From contig JAOULC010000010.1 in NCBI GenBank assembly GCA_029882215.1, forward strand, positions 16,570 to 80,569: a DNA stretch of 64,000 bases. Direction: 5' to 3'. Position 1 is the stretch's first letter. Every line of letters starts with the position of its first letter. This document shows positions 1 to 10,625 of the stretch, piece by piece. Both the position numbers and the translations under genes were made by a program. Source of the DNA: Gammaproteobacteria bacterium (GTDB lineage Bacteria; Pseudomonadota; Gammaproteobacteria; SZUA-229). The notes under the pieces were generated by a model that saw only the letters and a list, made by a program, of their open reading frames with translations, was not told where the DNA came from and did not search any database.

Positions 1-2747
1 CCTTAATGTTGTCGACGAATAACGTGCTGTCCCCGGCTTCCGGTGAGCCAATTATAGTACCGTCTCAGGATATCGTTCTGGGTTTGTATTATATGACGCG
101 TACATCAATCAATGACAAAGGTGAAGGCATGTACTTTGCTGATGTGACTGAAGCTGAGCGTGCTTATGAAAGTGGCGTAGTGTCATTGCAATCTTTCGTT
201 AAAATTCGTATCAAAGAAGTTTCTCAGGATGCGAACGGCGAAAGAGTTGTAACTCGTAAGATCTATGAGACGACTGTTGGTCGTGCAATTATCTCTGATA
301 TATTGCCAGATAATATCCCATTTGAAGTGGTTGACAAAGATCTGAGCAAGAAAGCGATTTCTAACCTGATCAATGTTTGTTATCGCCGGGTTGGTTTGAA
401 AGATACCGTTATCTTTGCAGATAAACTGATGTATACCGGGTTTAAGTTTTCAACTAAGGCCGGTGCATCGATCTGTATTGGTGACATGGTTATACCTGAT
501 GAAAAAGCACCTTTATTAGCCGCTGCAGAAGCCGAAGTTCGGGAAATTGAAGAGCAGTATTCTTCAGGCTTGGTAACTAATGGTGAGCGTTACAATAAAG
601 TCGTTGATATCTGGTCACATGCTAATGATCGTGTTGCGAAAGCAATGATGGATAAACTGGGCACTGATGATGTTGTTACTAAAGATGGTGAAACAGTTAA
701 GCAACCATCATTTAATAATATCTTTATGATGGCTGACTCAGGCGCTCGTGGTAGTGCTGCGCAGATTCGTCAGTTGGCTGGTATGCGTGGCCTGATGGCT
801 AAACCTGATGGTTCTATTATCGAAACGCCGATCAAGGCCAACTTCCGTGAAGGTCTTGACGTATTACAGTACTTTATCTCGACTCACGGTGCCCGTAAGG
901 GTCTTGCTGATACCGCACTTAAAACAGCGAACTCGGGTTACCTGACCCGCCGTTTGGTTGATGTCGCACAGGATATGGTTGTATCTGTTGATGACTGTGG
1001 TACAGAAAATGGCCTGACAATGACACCAATCATCGAAGGTGGTGATGTTGTTCTGCCATTGCACGAGCGGACATTGGGTCGTGTGACCGCGGTTGATGTG
1101 TTCAAGCCTGGTACAGAAGAGTTGCTGGTCGAAAAGGCAACAATGCTGGATGAAACGCTGGTCAAGCTGCTGGAAAATAATGGTGTTGATGAGTTGCTGG
1201 TGCGTTCAGCAATCACCTGTGATGCTGAATACGGCGTATGTAAGAAATGTTATGGCCGTGACTTAGGTCGAGGTCACCTTGTTAACCGTGGTGAGGCTGT
1301 CGGTGTTATTGCAGCGCAGTCAATCGGTGAGCCGGGTACACAGTTAACGATGCGTACATTCCACATTGGTGGTGCAGCATCTCGATCTGCAGCGGCTAAT
1401 AACATAGCTGTCAAGACAACGGGTTCGATGCGCTATCACAAAATGAAGGTTGTTAAGCAGACAAGTGGTAACTATGTGTCGGTTTCTCGTTCAGGTGAAA
1501 TTGGTGTTGTTGATGAGTCGGGTCGTGAGAAAGAGCGTTATAAGTTACCATACGGCGCTATCATTACCGTTGCAGAAGGAAAACCTGTAGACGCGGGGCA
1601 GATTGTTGCGACCTGGGATCCGCACACGCATCCAATCATCACTGAGGTGGAAGGTAGGCTTCAGTTTGGTGAGTTCATCGAAGGCGTTTCTGTGCAAAAA
1701 GAAGCGGACGAAGTAACAGGTCTGTCATCCATTGTTGTTATAGATGCTAAACAGCGTAGCAGTGCCGGTCGTGATTTACGTCCAATGGTTAAGCTGGTTG
1801 ATGATAAAGGCAATGACCTGATGATTGCTGGCAGTGATATCCCTGCGCAGTACTTCCTGCCTGGTGGTGCTATCGTTAACCTAGCAGATGGTGCTCAAGT
1901 AGCGGTCGGTGATGTTGTTGCACGTATACCTCAGGAATCGAGCAAAACGCGTGATATTACCGGTGGTCTGCCACGAGTTGCTGACTTATTCGAGGCGCGT
2001 AAGCCTAAAGAGTCGGCTATTCTGGCTGAAATTACAGGTATTATTGGCTTTGGTAAAGAAACCAAAGGTAAGCAACGCCTGATGATTACCGATGATAATG
2101 GTGAGACTTACGAAGAGCTTATTCCTAAGTGGCGTCATATCAATGCGTTCGAGGGTGAGCGTGTGGTTCAGGGTGAGATGCTGGCTGATGGCGAGTTAAA
2201 CCCGCACGATATCCTTCGACTGAAGGGTGTAGAACCGCTGGCAGAGTATCTGGTTAAGGAAATTCAGGATGTTTATCGCCTGCAGGGTGTAAAAATCAAT
2301 GATAAGCACATCGAAGTTATTGTAAGGCAGATGCTGCGTAAGGTTGATATTCATACTTCGGGTGATAGTCAGTTCCTGAAGGGTGAAATCCTGGAATACA
2401 GACGCATCGTTGAAGAAAATGAGAAGCTAATAGCAGCCGGTAAGGCACCTTGTACATTCCAGCGTGTTCTGCTGGGTATTACTAAGGGCTCATTGGTGAC
2501 AGAGTCATTTATTTCGGCAGCATCCTTCCAGGAGACTACCCGTGTTCTGACTGAAGCGGCAGTTCGCGGCAGTAAAGATGATCTTCGTGGTTTGAAAGAG
2601 AATGTAATTGTAGGTCGTTTGATCCCTGCGGGAACAGGTCTTGCATTCCATGATGAGCGTAGAAGACTAAGATCTGGCTTCGATGTGCCGGTTACCTCTG
2701 ACTTGCCAGTATCTGGTGAGGAAGAAGCCGTAGAAGAAGACAGTTAG
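1..2747 (+). CDS. rpoC: RNA polymerase subunit beta' (3' part, 5' truncated by window)
   Basis: C-terminal two thirds of the beta' subunit of RNA polymerase, about 914 residues, open at the left edge. By homology it begins near residue 485 of the E. coli protein, so the catalytic NADFDGD loop lies outside the window. The second zinc site is visible as cysteine codons at 996, 1218, 1239 and 1248. The bridge helix / trigger loop region follows at about 1300-1390 with the motif [20 protein letters not shown]. The end matches the usual acidic tail. The stop TAG at 2745-2747 is followed by a stem-loop and then the str promoter. rpoB would be expected just upstream of the window. Confidence 0.98.
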   Translation, partial: LMLSTNNVLSPASGEPIIVPSQDIVLGLYYMTRTSINDKGEGMYFADVTEAERAYESGVVSLQSFVKIRIKEVSQDANGERVVTRKIYETTVGRAIISDILPDNIPFEVVDKDLSKKAISNLINVCYRRVGLKDTVIFADKLMYTGFKFSTKAGASICIGDMVIPDEKAPLLAAAEAEVREIEEQYSSGLVTNGERYNKVVDIWSHANDRVAKAMMDKLGTDDVVTKDGETVKQPSFNNIFMMADSGARGSAAQIRQLAGMRGLMAKPDGSIIETPIKANFREGLDVLQYFISTHGARKGLADTALKTANSGYLTRRLVDVAQDMVVSVDDCGTENGLTMTPIIEGGDVVLPLHERTLGRVTAVDVFKPGTEELLVEKATMLDETLVKLLENNGVDELLVRSAITCDAEYGVCKKCYGRDLGRGHLVNRGEAVGVIAAQSIGEPGTQLTMRTFHIGGAASRSAAANNIAVKTTGSMRYHKMKVVKQTSGNYVSVSRSGEIGVVDESGREKERYKLPYGAIITVAEGKPVDAGQIVATWDPHTHPIITEVEGRLQFGEFIEGVSVQKEADEVTGLSSIVVIDAKQRSSAGRDLRPMVKLVDDKGNDLMIAGSDIPAQYFLPGGAIVNLADGAQVAVGDVVARIPQESSKTRDITGGLPRVADLFEARKPKESAILAEITGIIGFGKETKGKQRLMITDDNGETYEELIPKWRHINAFEGERVVQGEMLADGELNPHDILRLKGVEPLAEYLVKEIQDVYRLQGVKINDKHIEVIVRQMLRKVDIHTSGDSQFLKGEILEYRRIVEENEKLIAAGKAPCTFQRVLLGITKGSLVTESFISAASFQETTRVLTEAAVRGSKDDLRGLKENVIVGRLIPAGTGLAFHDERRRLRSGFDVPVTSDLPVSGEEEAVEEDS

Positions 2748-2752
2748 CCATA

Positions 2753-2782
2753 TTAACAAAAGCAGTATTGTTCTTTTGTTAA
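2753..2782 (+). terminator. Stem-loop behind rpoC
   Basis: Perfect 10-bp inverted repeat TTAACAAAAG / CTTTTGTTAA with a 10-nt loop, 5 nt after the rpoC stop. The T-rich right arm could serve as a weak intrinsic terminator or 3'-end stabilising hairpin for the rpoBC transcript. It lacks a GC-rich stem and a separate U-tract, so complete termination is doubtful. Confidence 0.4.
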
Positions 2783-2791
2783 ATAATCATA

Positions 2792-2827
2792 TAGCCTCTT
2801 GACAGAGGCTAGTTAGAAGCATAGTAT
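2792..2827 (+). promoter_or_regulatory. Probable sigma-70 promoter of the str operon, -35 inside a hairpin loop
   Basis: A consensus -35 TTGACA (2799-2804) is followed after exactly 17 bp by TAGTAT (2822-2827). The expected start is near 2834, about 97 nt ahead of rpsL. The -35 hexamer is exactly the loop of a perfect 7-bp hairpin TAGCCTC / GAGGCTA (2792-2811). Sequence and spacing are seen directly; promoter activity is inferred. Confidence 0.6.
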
Positions 2828-2836
2828 GTGCGCCTC

Positions 2837-2860
2837 GCGACAGGCTGGTTGGTCTGTCGC
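2837..2860 (+). promoter_or_regulatory. Hairpin in the str operon leader
   Basis: Perfect 7-bp GC-rich stem GCGACAG / CTGTCGC with a 10-nt loop, directly after the predicted start of the rpsL transcript and followed by TTGCGTTTTA. It could be an attenuator or a binding site for a regulatory ribosomal protein. No experimentally known motif was recognised. Confidence 0.4.
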
Positions 2861-2930
2861 TTGCGTTTTATGCATTTAAATTGCTAGTTATGTACCTGGG
2901 TGTAAAGCAGGTTTTGGAGAATAGTGTTCC

Positions 2931-3305
2931 ATGACAACGATTAATCAATTGGTTCGTAAGCCGCGTAAGCGCAAGCCAGTGAAAACTAATGTACCGGCAT
3001 TGGAAGCATGCCCACAAAGACGTGGTGTTTGTACTCGTGTTTATACCACAACGCCGAAGAAGCCAAACTCTGCGATGCGTAAAGTGGCTCGTGTGCGTTT
3101 GACTAGTGGCTTTGAAGTGACCAGTTATATTGGTGGTGAAGGTCATAATTTACAGGAACACTCGGTGATATTGATTCGCGGTGGTCGTGTAAAAGATTTA
3201 CCTGGTGTTCGTTATCACGTGGTTCGCGGTAGCCTGGATACACAGGGTGTTTCAACTCGTAGACAAGGCCGTTCTAAATACGGTACTAAGCGACCTAAAG
3301 GTTAA
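2931..3305 (+). CDS. rpsL: 30S ribosomal protein S12
   Basis: 124 residues, the normal length. S12 sits at the decoding centre and checks codon-anticodon pairing. The two streptomycin-related loops are wild type: TTPKKPNS around residues 40-47 and [13 protein letters not shown] around 84-96, the latter holding the aspartate that is methylthiolated in E. coli. First gene of the str group, preceded by a likely promoter at 2799-2827 and GGAGAA just ahead of the ATG. The gap to rpsG is only 14 nt, which leaves no room for the long S7 target found between these genes in E. coli. Confidence 0.98.
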   Translation: MTTINQLVRKPRKRKPVKTNVPALEACPQRRGVCTRVYTTTPKKPNSAMRKVARVRLTSGFEVTSYIGGEGHNLQEHSVILIRGGRVKDLPGVRYHVVRGSLDTQGVSTRRQGRSKYGTKRPKG

Positions 3306-3319
3306 TTTCGGATACTGAT

Positions 3320-3790
3320 ATGCCTAGAAGAAGAGAAGTCCCAAAACGCGTTATATTGCCAGATCCTAAATTTGGAAATCTGGTTTTAGCTAAATTCGTT
3401 AATATGATTATGCTTAGTGGTAAAAAGGCTGTAGCAGAAAAAATCGTATACGGCGCATTAGATCGTATTAGTGAGAAGGGTAATGAAGTGCCTGTCGATC
3501 TGCTTGAGAAAGCGTTAGACAACGTTAGTCCTGCTGTTGAGGTTAAATCTCGTCGTGTAGGTGGTGCTACTTATCAGGTTCCAGTTGAGGTGCGCCACAA
3601 CCGTCGTCAAACACTGGCGATGCGCTGGATTATTGATGCAGCGCGTAAGCGTGGCGAAAAGTCAATGCAGTTAAAGTTAGCTGGTGAATTAATGGATGCT
3701 TCTGAGAACCGTGGTTCTGCTGTTAAGAAGCGTGAAGATACTCACCGTATGGCTGATGCTAATAAGGCGTTTGCACATTACCGTTGGTAA
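3320..3790 (+). CDS. rpsG: 30S ribosomal protein S7
   Basis: 156 residues, typical of the short bacterial form. S7 nucleates assembly of the 30S head and contacts E-site tRNA and mRNA. The opening [10 protein letters not shown] and the basic stretch [20 protein letters not shown] near residue 75 are diagnostic. In E. coli S7 represses its own operon from the rpsL-rpsG spacer; here that spacer is 14 nt, so any such control must use another site. Confidence 0.98.
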   Translation: MPRRREVPKRVILPDPKFGNLVLAKFVNMIMLSGKKAVAEKIVYGALDRISEKGNEVPVDLLEKALDNVSPAVEVKSRRVGGATYQVPVEVRHNRRQTLAMRWIIDAARKRGEKSMQLKLAGELMDASENRGSAVKKREDTHRMADANKAFAHYRW

Positions 3791-3823
3791 TATCAAAAGT
3801 AATATTAGTATAAGGTCCTAATA

Positions 3824-5911
3824 GTGGCACGCACAACTCCAATAGAGCGTTATCGTAACGTTGGCATCATGGCGCATATTGATGCGGGTAAGACGACAAC
3901 GACAGAGAGGGTGCTGTACTACACTGGTGTATCTCACAAGATTGGTGAGGTACATGATGGTGCTGCTACCATGGACTGGATGGAACAAGAGCAGGAGCGT
4001 GGTATCACTATCACCTCTGCTGCTACAACCTGTTTCTGGAAAGGTATGGATAAGCAATACGATGAACATCGTATTAATATAATCGATACCCCGGGACATG
4101 TGGATTTTACGATTGAAGTTGAGCGTTCATTACGGGTGCTTGATGGTGCGGTTGCGGTGTTTTGTGCGGTTGGTGGTGTAGAGCCTCAATCCGAAACAGT
4201 GTGGCGTCAGGCTGATAAATACAAAGTGCCCAGGCTGGCGTTTGTTAATAAGATGGATCGTACTGGCGCAGATCTTCTGCGTGTGGTGGGTCAGCTTGAA
4301 ACAAGGCTGGGTGCAAATCCGGTGCCGATGCAAATTGCTATCGGTTCCGAAGAGTTATTCGAGGGTGTTGTCGATCTTGTTAAGATGAAGGCAATATTTT
4401 GGGATGAAGAAAATATGGGTATTGCGTTTGAAGAATGCGATATCCCGCCAGATCTCCAAGGTCTGGCTGCTGAGTGGCGCGAGCGCATGCTCGAGGCTGC
4501 GGCAGAGTCCTCTGAAGAATTGATGGATAAGTACCTTGAAGAAGGCGATCTGTCGACAGAAGACATTAAGCAGGGTATTAGAGCTCGTACTTTATTAAAT
4601 GAGCTCGTTCCTGTTTTTTGTGGTTCTGCCTTTAAGAATAAAGGTGTGCAGTCGATGTTAGACGGTATTGTTGATTACATGCCCTCACCGTTGGATGTGC
4701 CGCCAATTAAAGGTGAGATGATGGATGGTTCTGAGGTGATCAGGCATCCTAAAGATGAAGAGCCGTTTTCGGCGTTGGCGTTCAAGATAGCAACAGATCC
4801 GTTTGTTGGTAGTTTGACGTTTTTTAGGGTTTACTCGGGTGTTTTAAAAACGGGTGACTCTGTCTTTAACTCGGTTAAAGAGAAGAAGGATCGCGTTGGT
4901 CGTATTGTGCAAATGCATGCCAATAGTCGTGAAGAGATTAAAGAAGTTCGAGCGGGTGATATTGCTGCTGTTATCGGGCTTAAAAATGTAACGACCGGTG
5001 ATACCTTGTGTGTTGCAGATGCGCCAGTGGTGTTAGAACGAATGGATTTTCCGGAGCCTGTTATTTCTGTGGCTGTGGAACCAAAGACGCTCGCTGACCA
5101 GGATAAGATGACTATAGCGCTAAGTAAATTAGCGGATGAGGATCCATCTTTTCGTGTACGTACCGATGAAGAATCAGGTCAGGTGGTTATCGCAGGAATG
5201 GGTGAGTTGCATCTTGAGATAATCATTGATCGCATGAAGCGGGAGTTTGGTGTTGCCGCTAATGTTGGTAACCCGCAGGTGGCTTACCGTGAAACAATAC
5301 GTAAGTCAGCTGAGCAGGAAGGCAAATTTATTCGTCAGTCAGGCGGACGTGGGCAATATGGTCATGTTTGGTTGAGGGTAGAACCACTAAATGAGGGCTC
5401 GGGTTATGAGTTCGTCAATGAAGTGGTTGGTGGCGTGGTGCCTAAAGAGTATATCTCCTCTGTTGATCAGGGGATAAGAGATCAGATGGAGAGCGGGGTG
5501 CTTGGTAGTTATCCGCTAGTTGATCTCAGGGTTACATTGTTTGATGGTTCTTATCATGATGTTGACTCTAATGAATTAGCTTTCAAAATAGCTGGTTCCA
5601 TTGGTTTAAGGCAGGCAGTTCTAGAAGCTAACCCTGTCTTACTGGAGCCAGTAATGAAGGTTGAGGTCGTTACCCCTGAGGATAATATGGGTGACGTAAT
5701 AGGCGATCTCAGTAGAAGGCGGGGTATTGTTCAGGGTATGGATGATGTACCTGCTGGTAAGGTAATAAATGCTGAAGTTCCGCTGTCGGAAATGTTTGGT
5801 TATGCAACATCTTTAAGGTCTGCGACTCAGGGCCGTGCTACTTACTCGATGGAGTTTGCGCACTACTCTGAAGCTCCATCAAGTGTTGCGGATGTTGTGA
5901 TTAATCACTAA
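3824..5911 (+). CDS. fusA: Elongation factor G
   Basis: 695-residue translocation GTPase. G1 is AHIDAGKTT near residue 17, followed by RGITITSAA (switch I), DTPGHVDF (G3) and NKMDRTGAD (G4); the five-domain length is complete. The start is GTG at 3824, 33 nt after rpsG, giving [12 protein letters not shown] as in relatives; AAGG lies about 10 nt ahead. EF-G moves tRNA-mRNA after peptide bond formation and, with RRF, recycles ribosomes. It is followed by tuf after 39 nt in the usual str order. Confidence 0.98.
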   Translation: MARTTPIERYRNVGIMAHIDAGKTTTTERVLYYTGVSHKIGEVHDGAATMDWMEQEQERGITITSAATTCFWKGMDKQYDEHRINIIDTPGHVDFTIEVERSLRVLDGAVAVFCAVGGVEPQSETVWRQADKYKVPRLAFVNKMDRTGADLLRVVGQLETRLGANPVPMQIAIGSEELFEGVVDLVKMKAIFWDEENMGIAFEECDIPPDLQGLAAEWRERMLEAAAESSEELMDKYLEEGDLSTEDIKQGIRARTLLNELVPVFCGSAFKNKGVQSMLDGIVDYMPSPLDVPPIKGEMMDGSEVIRHPKDEEPFSALAFKIATDPFVGSLTFFRVYSGVLKTGDSVFNSVKEKKDRVGRIVQMHANSREEIKEVRAGDIAAVIGLKNVTTGDTLCVADAPVVLERMDFPEPVISVAVEPKTLADQDKMTIALSKLADEDPSFRVRTDEESGQVVIAGMGELHLEIIIDRMKREFGVAANVGNPQVAYRETIRKSAEQEGKFIRQSGGRGQYGHVWLRVEPLNEGSGYEFVNEVVGGVVPKEYISSVDQGIRDQMESGVLGSYPLVDLRVTLFDGSYHDVDSNELAFKIAGSIGLRQAVLEANPVLLEPVMKVEVVTPEDNMGDVIGDLSRRRGIVQGMDDVPAGKVINAEVPLSEMFGYATSLRSATQGRATYSMEFAHYSEAPSSVADVVINH

Positions 5912-5950
5912 GTGATTAAAGAATTTAACGATTATTAAGAGGTAAGAGCT

Positions 5951-7141
5951 GTGTCTAAGGAAAAGTTCGAACGTAATAAACTACATGTAAACGTGGGCAC
6001 AATTGGTCACGTTGACCATGGTAAAACCACTCTGACAGCTGCACTGACTAAGTGTATGGCAGAAAAATTTGGTGGTGCTGTTAAAGCATTTGATCAGATT
6101 GATAACGCACCTGAAGAAAGAGCGCGTGGTATCACGATCGCCACTTCACACGTTGAATATGAGTCAGATACACGTCACTACGCGCACGTTGACTGCCCGG
6201 GACACGCTGACTATGTAAAGAACATGATCACTGGTGCTGCTCAAATGGACGGCGCGATTTTAGTATGTTCAGCGGCTGATGGCCCGATGCCACAAACTCG
6301 TGAGCACATTTTGTTGTCGCGTCAGGTTGGTGTGCCGTACATCCTGGTATTCATGAATAAAGCCGATATGGTTGATGATGCTGAGCTGATCGAGCTGGTT
6401 GAAATGGAAATCCGTGAGTTATTAGATCTTTATGATTTCCCAGGTGATGACACGCCTATCGTTGTTGGTTCTGCATTAAAAGCACTGGAAGGTGATACGT
6501 CAGAAATTGGTGTTGAAGCGATCTACAAGCTGGTAGATGCAATGGATTCTTACATTCCTGATCCAGTGCGTGATACAGACAAAGACTTCCTGATGCCGGT
6601 AGAAGATGTGTTCTCTATTTCAGGTCGTGGAACAGTAGTCACGGGTCGTATCGAGCGCGGTATTATCAATACTGGTAACGAAATCGAAATCGTTGGTATT
6701 CGCGAAACTCAAACCACGACATGTACGGGTGTTGAGATGTTCCGCAAGCTGCTTGACGAAGGTCGTGCGGGTGATAACGTCGGTCTGTTATTACGTGGTA
6801 CTAAGCGTGAAGATGTTGAGCGTGGTCAGGTATGTTGCAAGCCTGGTTCGGTTAAGCCGCACACAACATTTGAAACAGAAGTTTATATTCTGAGCAAAGA
6901 TGAAGGTGGCCGTCATACGCCATTCTTTAACAACTACCGTCCACAGTTCTACTTCCGTACAACTGATGTGACCGGTGCTTGTGATCTGCCAGAAGGTGTA
7001 GAAATGGTAATGCCAGGTGATAACGTCAAAATGACAGTTACCCTGATTGCTCCAATCGCGATGGAAGAAGGTTTACGCTTCGCAATTCGTGAAGGTGGCC
7101 GTACCGTTGGTGCCGGCGTTGTTAGTAAAATTATTGAGTAA
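5951..7141 (+). CDS. tuf: Elongation factor Tu
   Basis: 396-residue GTPase that delivers aminoacyl-tRNA to the A site. Motifs: GHVDHGKTT (G1), [12 protein letters not shown] (switch I), DCPGHADYV (switch II, with the catalytic histidine), NKADMVDD (G4). The start is GTG at 5951 with GAGGTAAG about 7 nt upstream. Only one tuf copy lies in the window; many gammaproteobacteria have a second near rpoB, which cannot be judged here. The spacing to rpsJ is just 6 nt, so the str transcript must read into the first S10-operon gene. Confidence 0.98.
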   Translation: MSKEKFERNKLHVNVGTIGHVDHGKTTLTAALTKCMAEKFGGAVKAFDQIDNAPEERARGITIATSHVEYESDTRHYAHVDCPGHADYVKNMITGAAQMDGAILVCSAADGPMPQTREHILLSRQVGVPYILVFMNKADMVDDAELIELVEMEIRELLDLYDFPGDDTPIVVGSALKALEGDTSEIGVEAIYKLVDAMDSYIPDPVRDTDKDFLMPVEDVFSISGRGTVVTGRIERGIINTGNEIEIVGIRETQTTTCTGVEMFRKLLDEGRAGDNVGLLLRGTKREDVERGQVCCKPGSVKPHTTFETEVYILSKDEGGRHTPFFNNYRPQFYFRTTDVTGACDLPEGVEMVMPGDNVKMTVTLIAPIAMEEGLRFAIREGGRTVGAGVVSKIIE

Positions 7142-7147
7142 TTAAAA

Positions 7148-7459
7148 ATGGCTAATCAAACAATCCGTATACGTCTTAAAGCTTATGATTATCGCCTGAT
7201 CGATCGTTCGGCTGGTGAAATCGTAGAAACTGCAAAGCGTACTGGTGCAAGAGTGCTGGGTCCGATTCCTTTGCCTACTAAAAAAGAGCGCTATACTGTA
7301 TTGACCTCGCCACATGTTAATAAAGATGCGCGCGACCAGTATGAGATTCGTACTCATAAACGTTTGCTGGATATCGTTGATCCTACAGATAAGACTGTAG
7401 ACGCATTGATGAAATTAGATCTGGCAGCTGGTGTTGATGTGCAAATAAAACTCAACTAA
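7148..7459 (+). CDS. rpsJ: 30S ribosomal protein S10 (NusE)
   Basis: 103 residues, full length, beginning [20 protein letters not shown]10 is part of the 30S head and, as NusE, pairs with NusB in transcription antitermination. It lies 6 nt behind tuf and 121 nt ahead of rplC, so it is wired to the str operon rather than heading its own transcript with an L4-controlled leader as in E. coli. Confidence 0.98.
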   Translation: MANQTIRIRLKAYDYRLIDRSAGEIVETAKRTGARVLGPIPLPTKKERYTVLTSPHVNKDARDQYEIRTHKRLLDIVDPTDKTVDALMKLDLAAGVDVQIKLN

Positions 7460-7480
7460 TTGGATTTTTTCTGTTATAAT
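7452..7480 (+). promoter_or_regulatory. Extended -10 promoter between rpsJ and rplC
   Basis: A consensus TATAAT (7475-7480) preceded by TGT forms an extended -10 element; the -35 position 17 bp upstream (TCAACT) is poor, as is usual for this promoter class. Transcription would start near 7487, giving a leader of about 94 nt before rplC. The element overlaps the end of rpsJ. Confidence 0.55.
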
Positions 7481-7492
7481 ACGTGATTCACT

Positions 7493-7514
7493 GGCCCGGA
7501 ATTACTTCTGGGCC
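7493..7514 (+). promoter_or_regulatory. Leader hairpin ahead of rplC
   Basis: 9-bp stem GGCCCGGAA / TTCTGGGCC with one G-U pair and a TTAC loop, a few nt after the predicted start of the rplC transcript. No U-tract follows, so it is not a simple terminator. Its place suggests mRNA protection or a target for L4-type feedback; this is inference. Confidence 0.45.
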
Positions 7515-7580
7515 GATTTCATAGTGAGTTTGAGTAATTGCAGTTAATTGCATAAGAATTTAGTTTCCTGGGTGGAAGAA

Positions 7581-8219
7581 ATGGCATTGGGTCTAGTAGG
7601 TAAAAAATCTGGAATGACACGTATCTTTACAGAAGATGGTGTGTCGATCCCTGTTACTGTTGTTGAGGTGGCACCTAATCGTGTTACTCAATTAAAGAGT
7701 ATTGAAGTTGATGGTTATTGCGCCATTCAGGTAACGACAGGAACAAAGCGTGCTTCGCGTGTTAACAAGGCGAAGGCGGGTCACTTTAGTAAGGCTGGTG
7801 TTGAGGCTGGTGCTGGTTTGTGGGAGTTTCGTGTTGAAGCGGATGCGATCGCAGAGCTTCAGTTAGGCTCAGAGTTTAATGTCGATGTGTTTGAGAATGG
7901 TCAGACTGTTGATGTGACGGGTCGTAGTATTGGTAAAGGTTTTCAGGGCGGTATTAAGCGTCATAACTTTTCAATGCAAGATGCTACCCATGGTAACTCG
8001 CTTTCGCACCGTTCAAACGGTTCGATTGGTATGAATCAGACGCCGGGTCGTGTATTCAAAGGCAAGAAAATGTCTGGTCATATGGGTGATAGGCAGCGTA
8101 CTGCTCAGAATCTTGAGGTGGTTCGTGTTGATGTCGATCGTGGTCTGTTGTTGATTAAAGGCGCGGTTCCTGGTGCTAAAGGCGGCGACGTGATCATTAA
8201 ACCTGCTGCCAAAGCATAA
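7581..8219 (+). CDS. rplC: 50S ribosomal protein L3
   Basis: 212 residues from the ATG at 7581; an in-frame ATG at 7548 would add an unrelated 11-residue extension and has no ribosome site, while GGTGGAAG sits just before 7581. The protein then begins [16 protein letters not shown], the family start. The loop reaching the peptidyl transferase centre ([20 protein letters not shown], around residue 145) is intact and includes the glutamine that PrmB methylates in E. coli. L3 is one of the first proteins to bind 23S rRNA. Confidence 0.97.
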   Translation: MALGLVGKKSGMTRIFTEDGVSIPVTVVEVAPNRVTQLKSIEVDGYCAIQVTTGTKRASRVNKAKAGHFSKAGVEAGAGLWEFRVEADAIAELQLGSEFNVDVFENGQTVDVTGRSIGKGFQGGIKRHNFSMQDATHGNSLSHRSNGSIGMNQTPGRVFKGKKMSGHMGDRQRTAQNLEVVRVDVDRGLLLIKGAVPGAKGGDVIIKPAAKA

Positions 8220-8239
8220 CGAATTAGAGGTTCCTAGAA

Positions 8240-8845
8240 ATGGATCTGCAAATTTTTAACGGTTCGAACACTGTGTCAGTTAATGATGCTGTTTTTAGCT
8301 GTGAATTTAAAGAAGGGTTAGTGCATCAGGCTGTTACAGCGTTTATGTCTGGTGCTCGTCAGGGTACAAAAGCTCAGAAAAACCGCACAGCCGTTCGCGG
8401 TGGTGGGGCTAAGCCTTGGGCGCAGAAAGGTACTGGTCGTGCTCGTGCGGGTACAAGTCGTAGTCCGTTATGGCGATCTGGTGGTGTTACGTTTGCTGCT
8501 CAGCCTCGAGATTACTCGGTTAAGCTGAATAAAAAAATGTATCGTGCTGCGATACGTGCGATTTTATCAGAGCTGGTTCGTCAGGAACGACTGGTCGTTG
8601 TTGAGGATTTTGCGGTTGCAGAAGCTAAAACAAAAGCCATGGTTGCTAAAATGAAAGAGTTTGGTGAAGGTAGCACGCTTGTTGTTACCGAAACTGGTGA
8701 TGAGTCGTTGTATCTTGCAGCTCGTAATTTAATCGGTGTTGGTGTGACTGATGTTTCTGGTCTAAATCCTGTCTCATTGGTTGGCTTTGATAAAGTTATA
8801 ATTACTGTTGGATCAATCAGAGTAGTTGAGGAATGGTTGGTATGA
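8240..8845 (+). CDS. rplD: 50S ribosomal protein L4
   Basis: 201 residues, normal length. The long arm that lines the exit tunnel is seen as [19 protein letters not shown] around residues 52-70. In E. coli L4 represses the S10 operon through the rpsJ leader; that leader does not exist here in the same place. Ends in an ATGA overlap with rplW. Confidence 0.97.
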   Translation: MDLQIFNGSNTVSVNDAVFSCEFKEGLVHQAVTAFMSGARQGTKAQKNRTAVRGGGAKPWAQKGTGRARAGTSRSPLWRSGGVTFAAQPRDYSVKLNKKMYRAAIRAILSELVRQERLVVVEDFAVAEAKTKAMVAKMKEFGEGSTLVVTETGDESLYLAARNLIGVGVTDVSGLNPVSLVGFDKVIITVGSIRVVEEWLV

Positions 8846-9138
8846 ACGAAGAACGCTTATTGCAAGTGCTGTTGTCACCTCACATATCAGAGAAAACAAC
8901 AACTGCAGCAGATTCTTTGAATCAGCATACATTTAGAGTAACAACAGATGCTACTAAAATCGAAATTAAACAAGCTGTAGAAAAGCTGTTTAATGTGAAG
9001 GTTGCAAAAGTACAAGTTGTTAATGTTAAAGGCAAAAGCAAGCGCTTTGGCCAACGTTTAGGCAAACGATCGGACTGGCGTAAAGCATATGTTGCTTTAG
9101 AAGCGGGTCAAGATATCGAATTTGCTGGCGCTAATTGA
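8842..9138 (+). CDS. rplW: 50S ribosomal protein L23
   Basis: 98 residues starting [19 protein letters not shown]. The ATG at 8842 is preferred over 8833: GAGG at 8828-8831 is well spaced for 8842 but touches 8833, and homologues start here. The result is a 4-nt ATGA overlap with rplD, a sign of translational coupling. L23 lies at the tunnel exit and docks trigger factor and SRP; the surface glutamate in HISEK used by trigger factor is present. Confidence 0.96.
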   Translation: MNEERLLQVLLSPHISEKTTTAADSLNQHTFRVTTDATKIEIKQAVEKLFNVKVAKVQVVNVKGKSKRFGQRLGKRSDWRKAYVALEAGQDIEFAGAN

Positions 9139-9156
9139 GTTAAGGGTTAATAAACG

Positions 9157-9984
9157 ATGGCTATCGTAAAAACTAAACCAACTTCTCCTGGACGTCGTTT
9201 TGTTGTAAAGGTTGTTAATGATGATCTTTACAAGGGTGAACCGCACAAGGCACTAATTGAGAAGAAATCAAAGAAAGGCGGCCGTAATAATAACGGTCGT
9301 ATAACAGTTCGTCACATCGGTGGTGGTCACAAACAGCGTTACCGTGTTGTTGACTTCAAGCGTGATAAAGACGGTATTGAAGCTAAAGTAGAGCGTATCG
9401 AATACGATCCGAATCGTACTGCCAATATTGCTTTATTGGTATATAAAGATGGCGAACGTCGCTATATAATAGCGCCTAAAGGTTTATCTGCAGGTGATGT
9501 GGTTTCTTCTGGTGTTGCTGCACCGATCAAGGCAGGAAACGCATTGCCTATTAGAAATATTCCTGTAGGTACTCAAGTTCACTGCATTGAGATGAAGCCT
9601 GGTAAGGGTGCGCAGATTGCACGTAGTGCTGGTGCGGTTGTGCAGCTCGTTGCCCGTGAAGGTATCTATGCAACTATGAGATTGCGTTCAGGTGAGATGC
9701 GTAAGATACACGTTGACTGCAAGGCAACCATAGGTGAAGTTGGTAATTCTGAACATAGCCTTTCTTCATTAGGTAAAGCCGGTGCTTCTCGCTGGCGTGG
9801 TGTTCGTCCGACTGTTCGTGGTGTTGTTATGAATCCTGTTGACCATCCACACGGTGGTGGTGAGGGTCGTACTTCTGGTGGTCGTCATCCTGTTTCACCT
9901 TGGGGTGTACCAACAAAAGGCTTTAAAACACGTAGTAATAAACGTACGGACAAAATGATTGTTCGTAGACGTAATCGTAAATAA
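9157..9984 (+). CDS. rplB: 50S ribosomal protein L2
   Basis: 275 residues. L2 bridges the subunits and supports the peptidyl transferase centre. The conserved C-terminal segment [18 protein letters not shown] holds the histidine linked to activity in E. coli. The basic ends ([16 protein letters not shown]) bind 23S rRNA. Confidence 0.98.
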   Translation: MAIVKTKPTSPGRRFVVKVVNDDLYKGEPHKALIEKKSKKGGRNNNGRITVRHIGGGHKQRYRVVDFKRDKDGIEAKVERIEYDPNRTANIALLVYKDGERRYIIAPKGLSAGDVVSSGVAAPIKAGNALPIRNIPVGTQVHCIEMKPGKGAQIARSAGAVVQLVAREGIYATMRLRSGEMRKIHVDCKATIGEVGNSEHSLSSLGKAGASRWRGVRPTVRGVVMNPVDHPHGGGEGRTSGGRHPVSPWGVPTKGFKTRSNKRTDKMIVRRRNRK

Positions 9985-9998
9985 TTGAGGTTAGTACT

Positions 9999-10271
9999 GT
10001 GCCACGCTCACTTAAAAAAGGCCCGTTTATCGATCAGCATCTGCTCAAAAAAGTAGAAGCTGCAAAAGAAGCAAATGATCGACGTCCAATTAAAACCTGG
10101 TCTCGCCGTTCTGTTATCTTTCCTGACATGGTTGGTTTAACGATTGCTGTTCATAACGGCCGTCTACATATACCTGTGTTAGTAAATGAGAACATGGTAG
10201 GTCATAAGTTAGGTGAGTTTGCGTTGACGCGTACATTCAAAGGTCACATTGCTGACAAGAAATCTAGGTAG
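9999..10271 (+). CDS. rpsS: 30S ribosomal protein S19
   Basis: 90 residues from a GTG start at 9999 (TTGAGG about 11 nt upstream), giving [12 protein letters not shown] as in all homologues. S19 forms a head complex with S13 and contacts A-site tRNA. The core [22 protein letters not shown] is intact; the tail is slightly shorter than in E. coli (92 residues). Confidence 0.97.
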   Translation: MPRSLKKGPFIDQHLLKKVEAAKEANDRRPIKTWSRRSVIFPDMVGLTIAVHNGRLHIPVLVNENMVGHKLGEFALTRTFKGHIADKKSR

Positions 10272-10279
10272 GGTAGATC

Positions 10280-10612
10280 ATGCAAGTTTCTTCTAAATTG
10301 AGATATGCACGAATTTCTGCACAAAAATGCAGACTGGTTGCGGATCAAATACGTGGTTTACCTGTTGATCAGGCTTTACAGATACTGACTTTCAGCACTA
10401 AAAAAGCTGCCAAGATGGTTAAACAAATACTGGAATCTGCGATTGCTAATGCTGAGCATAATGAAGGTGCAGATATTGATGATCTTAAGGTATCGACTGT
10501 TTTTGTTGATGAAGGTCCAACAATGAAGCGCATTCAACCACGTGCAAAGGGTCGTGCGTATCGTATTTTGAAACGCACTAGTCATATCACTGTAATGGTT
10601 GCGGATAGCTAA
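10280..10612 (+). CDS. rplV: 50S ribosomal protein L22
   Basis: 110 residues. L22 spans the large subunit and its beta-hairpin (around residues 80-98, [18 protein letters not shown]) reaches the exit tunnel near the macrolide site; no insertion or deletion is seen there. It follows rpsS by 8 nt with AGGGTAG as ribosome site. Confidence 0.97.
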   Translation: MQVSSKLRYARISAQKCRLVADQIRGLPVDQALQILTFSTKKAAKMVKQILESAIANAEHNEGADIDDLKVSTVFVDEGPTMKRIQPRAKGRAYRILKRTSHITVMVADS

Positions 10613-10625
10613 GAGAGATAATGTA

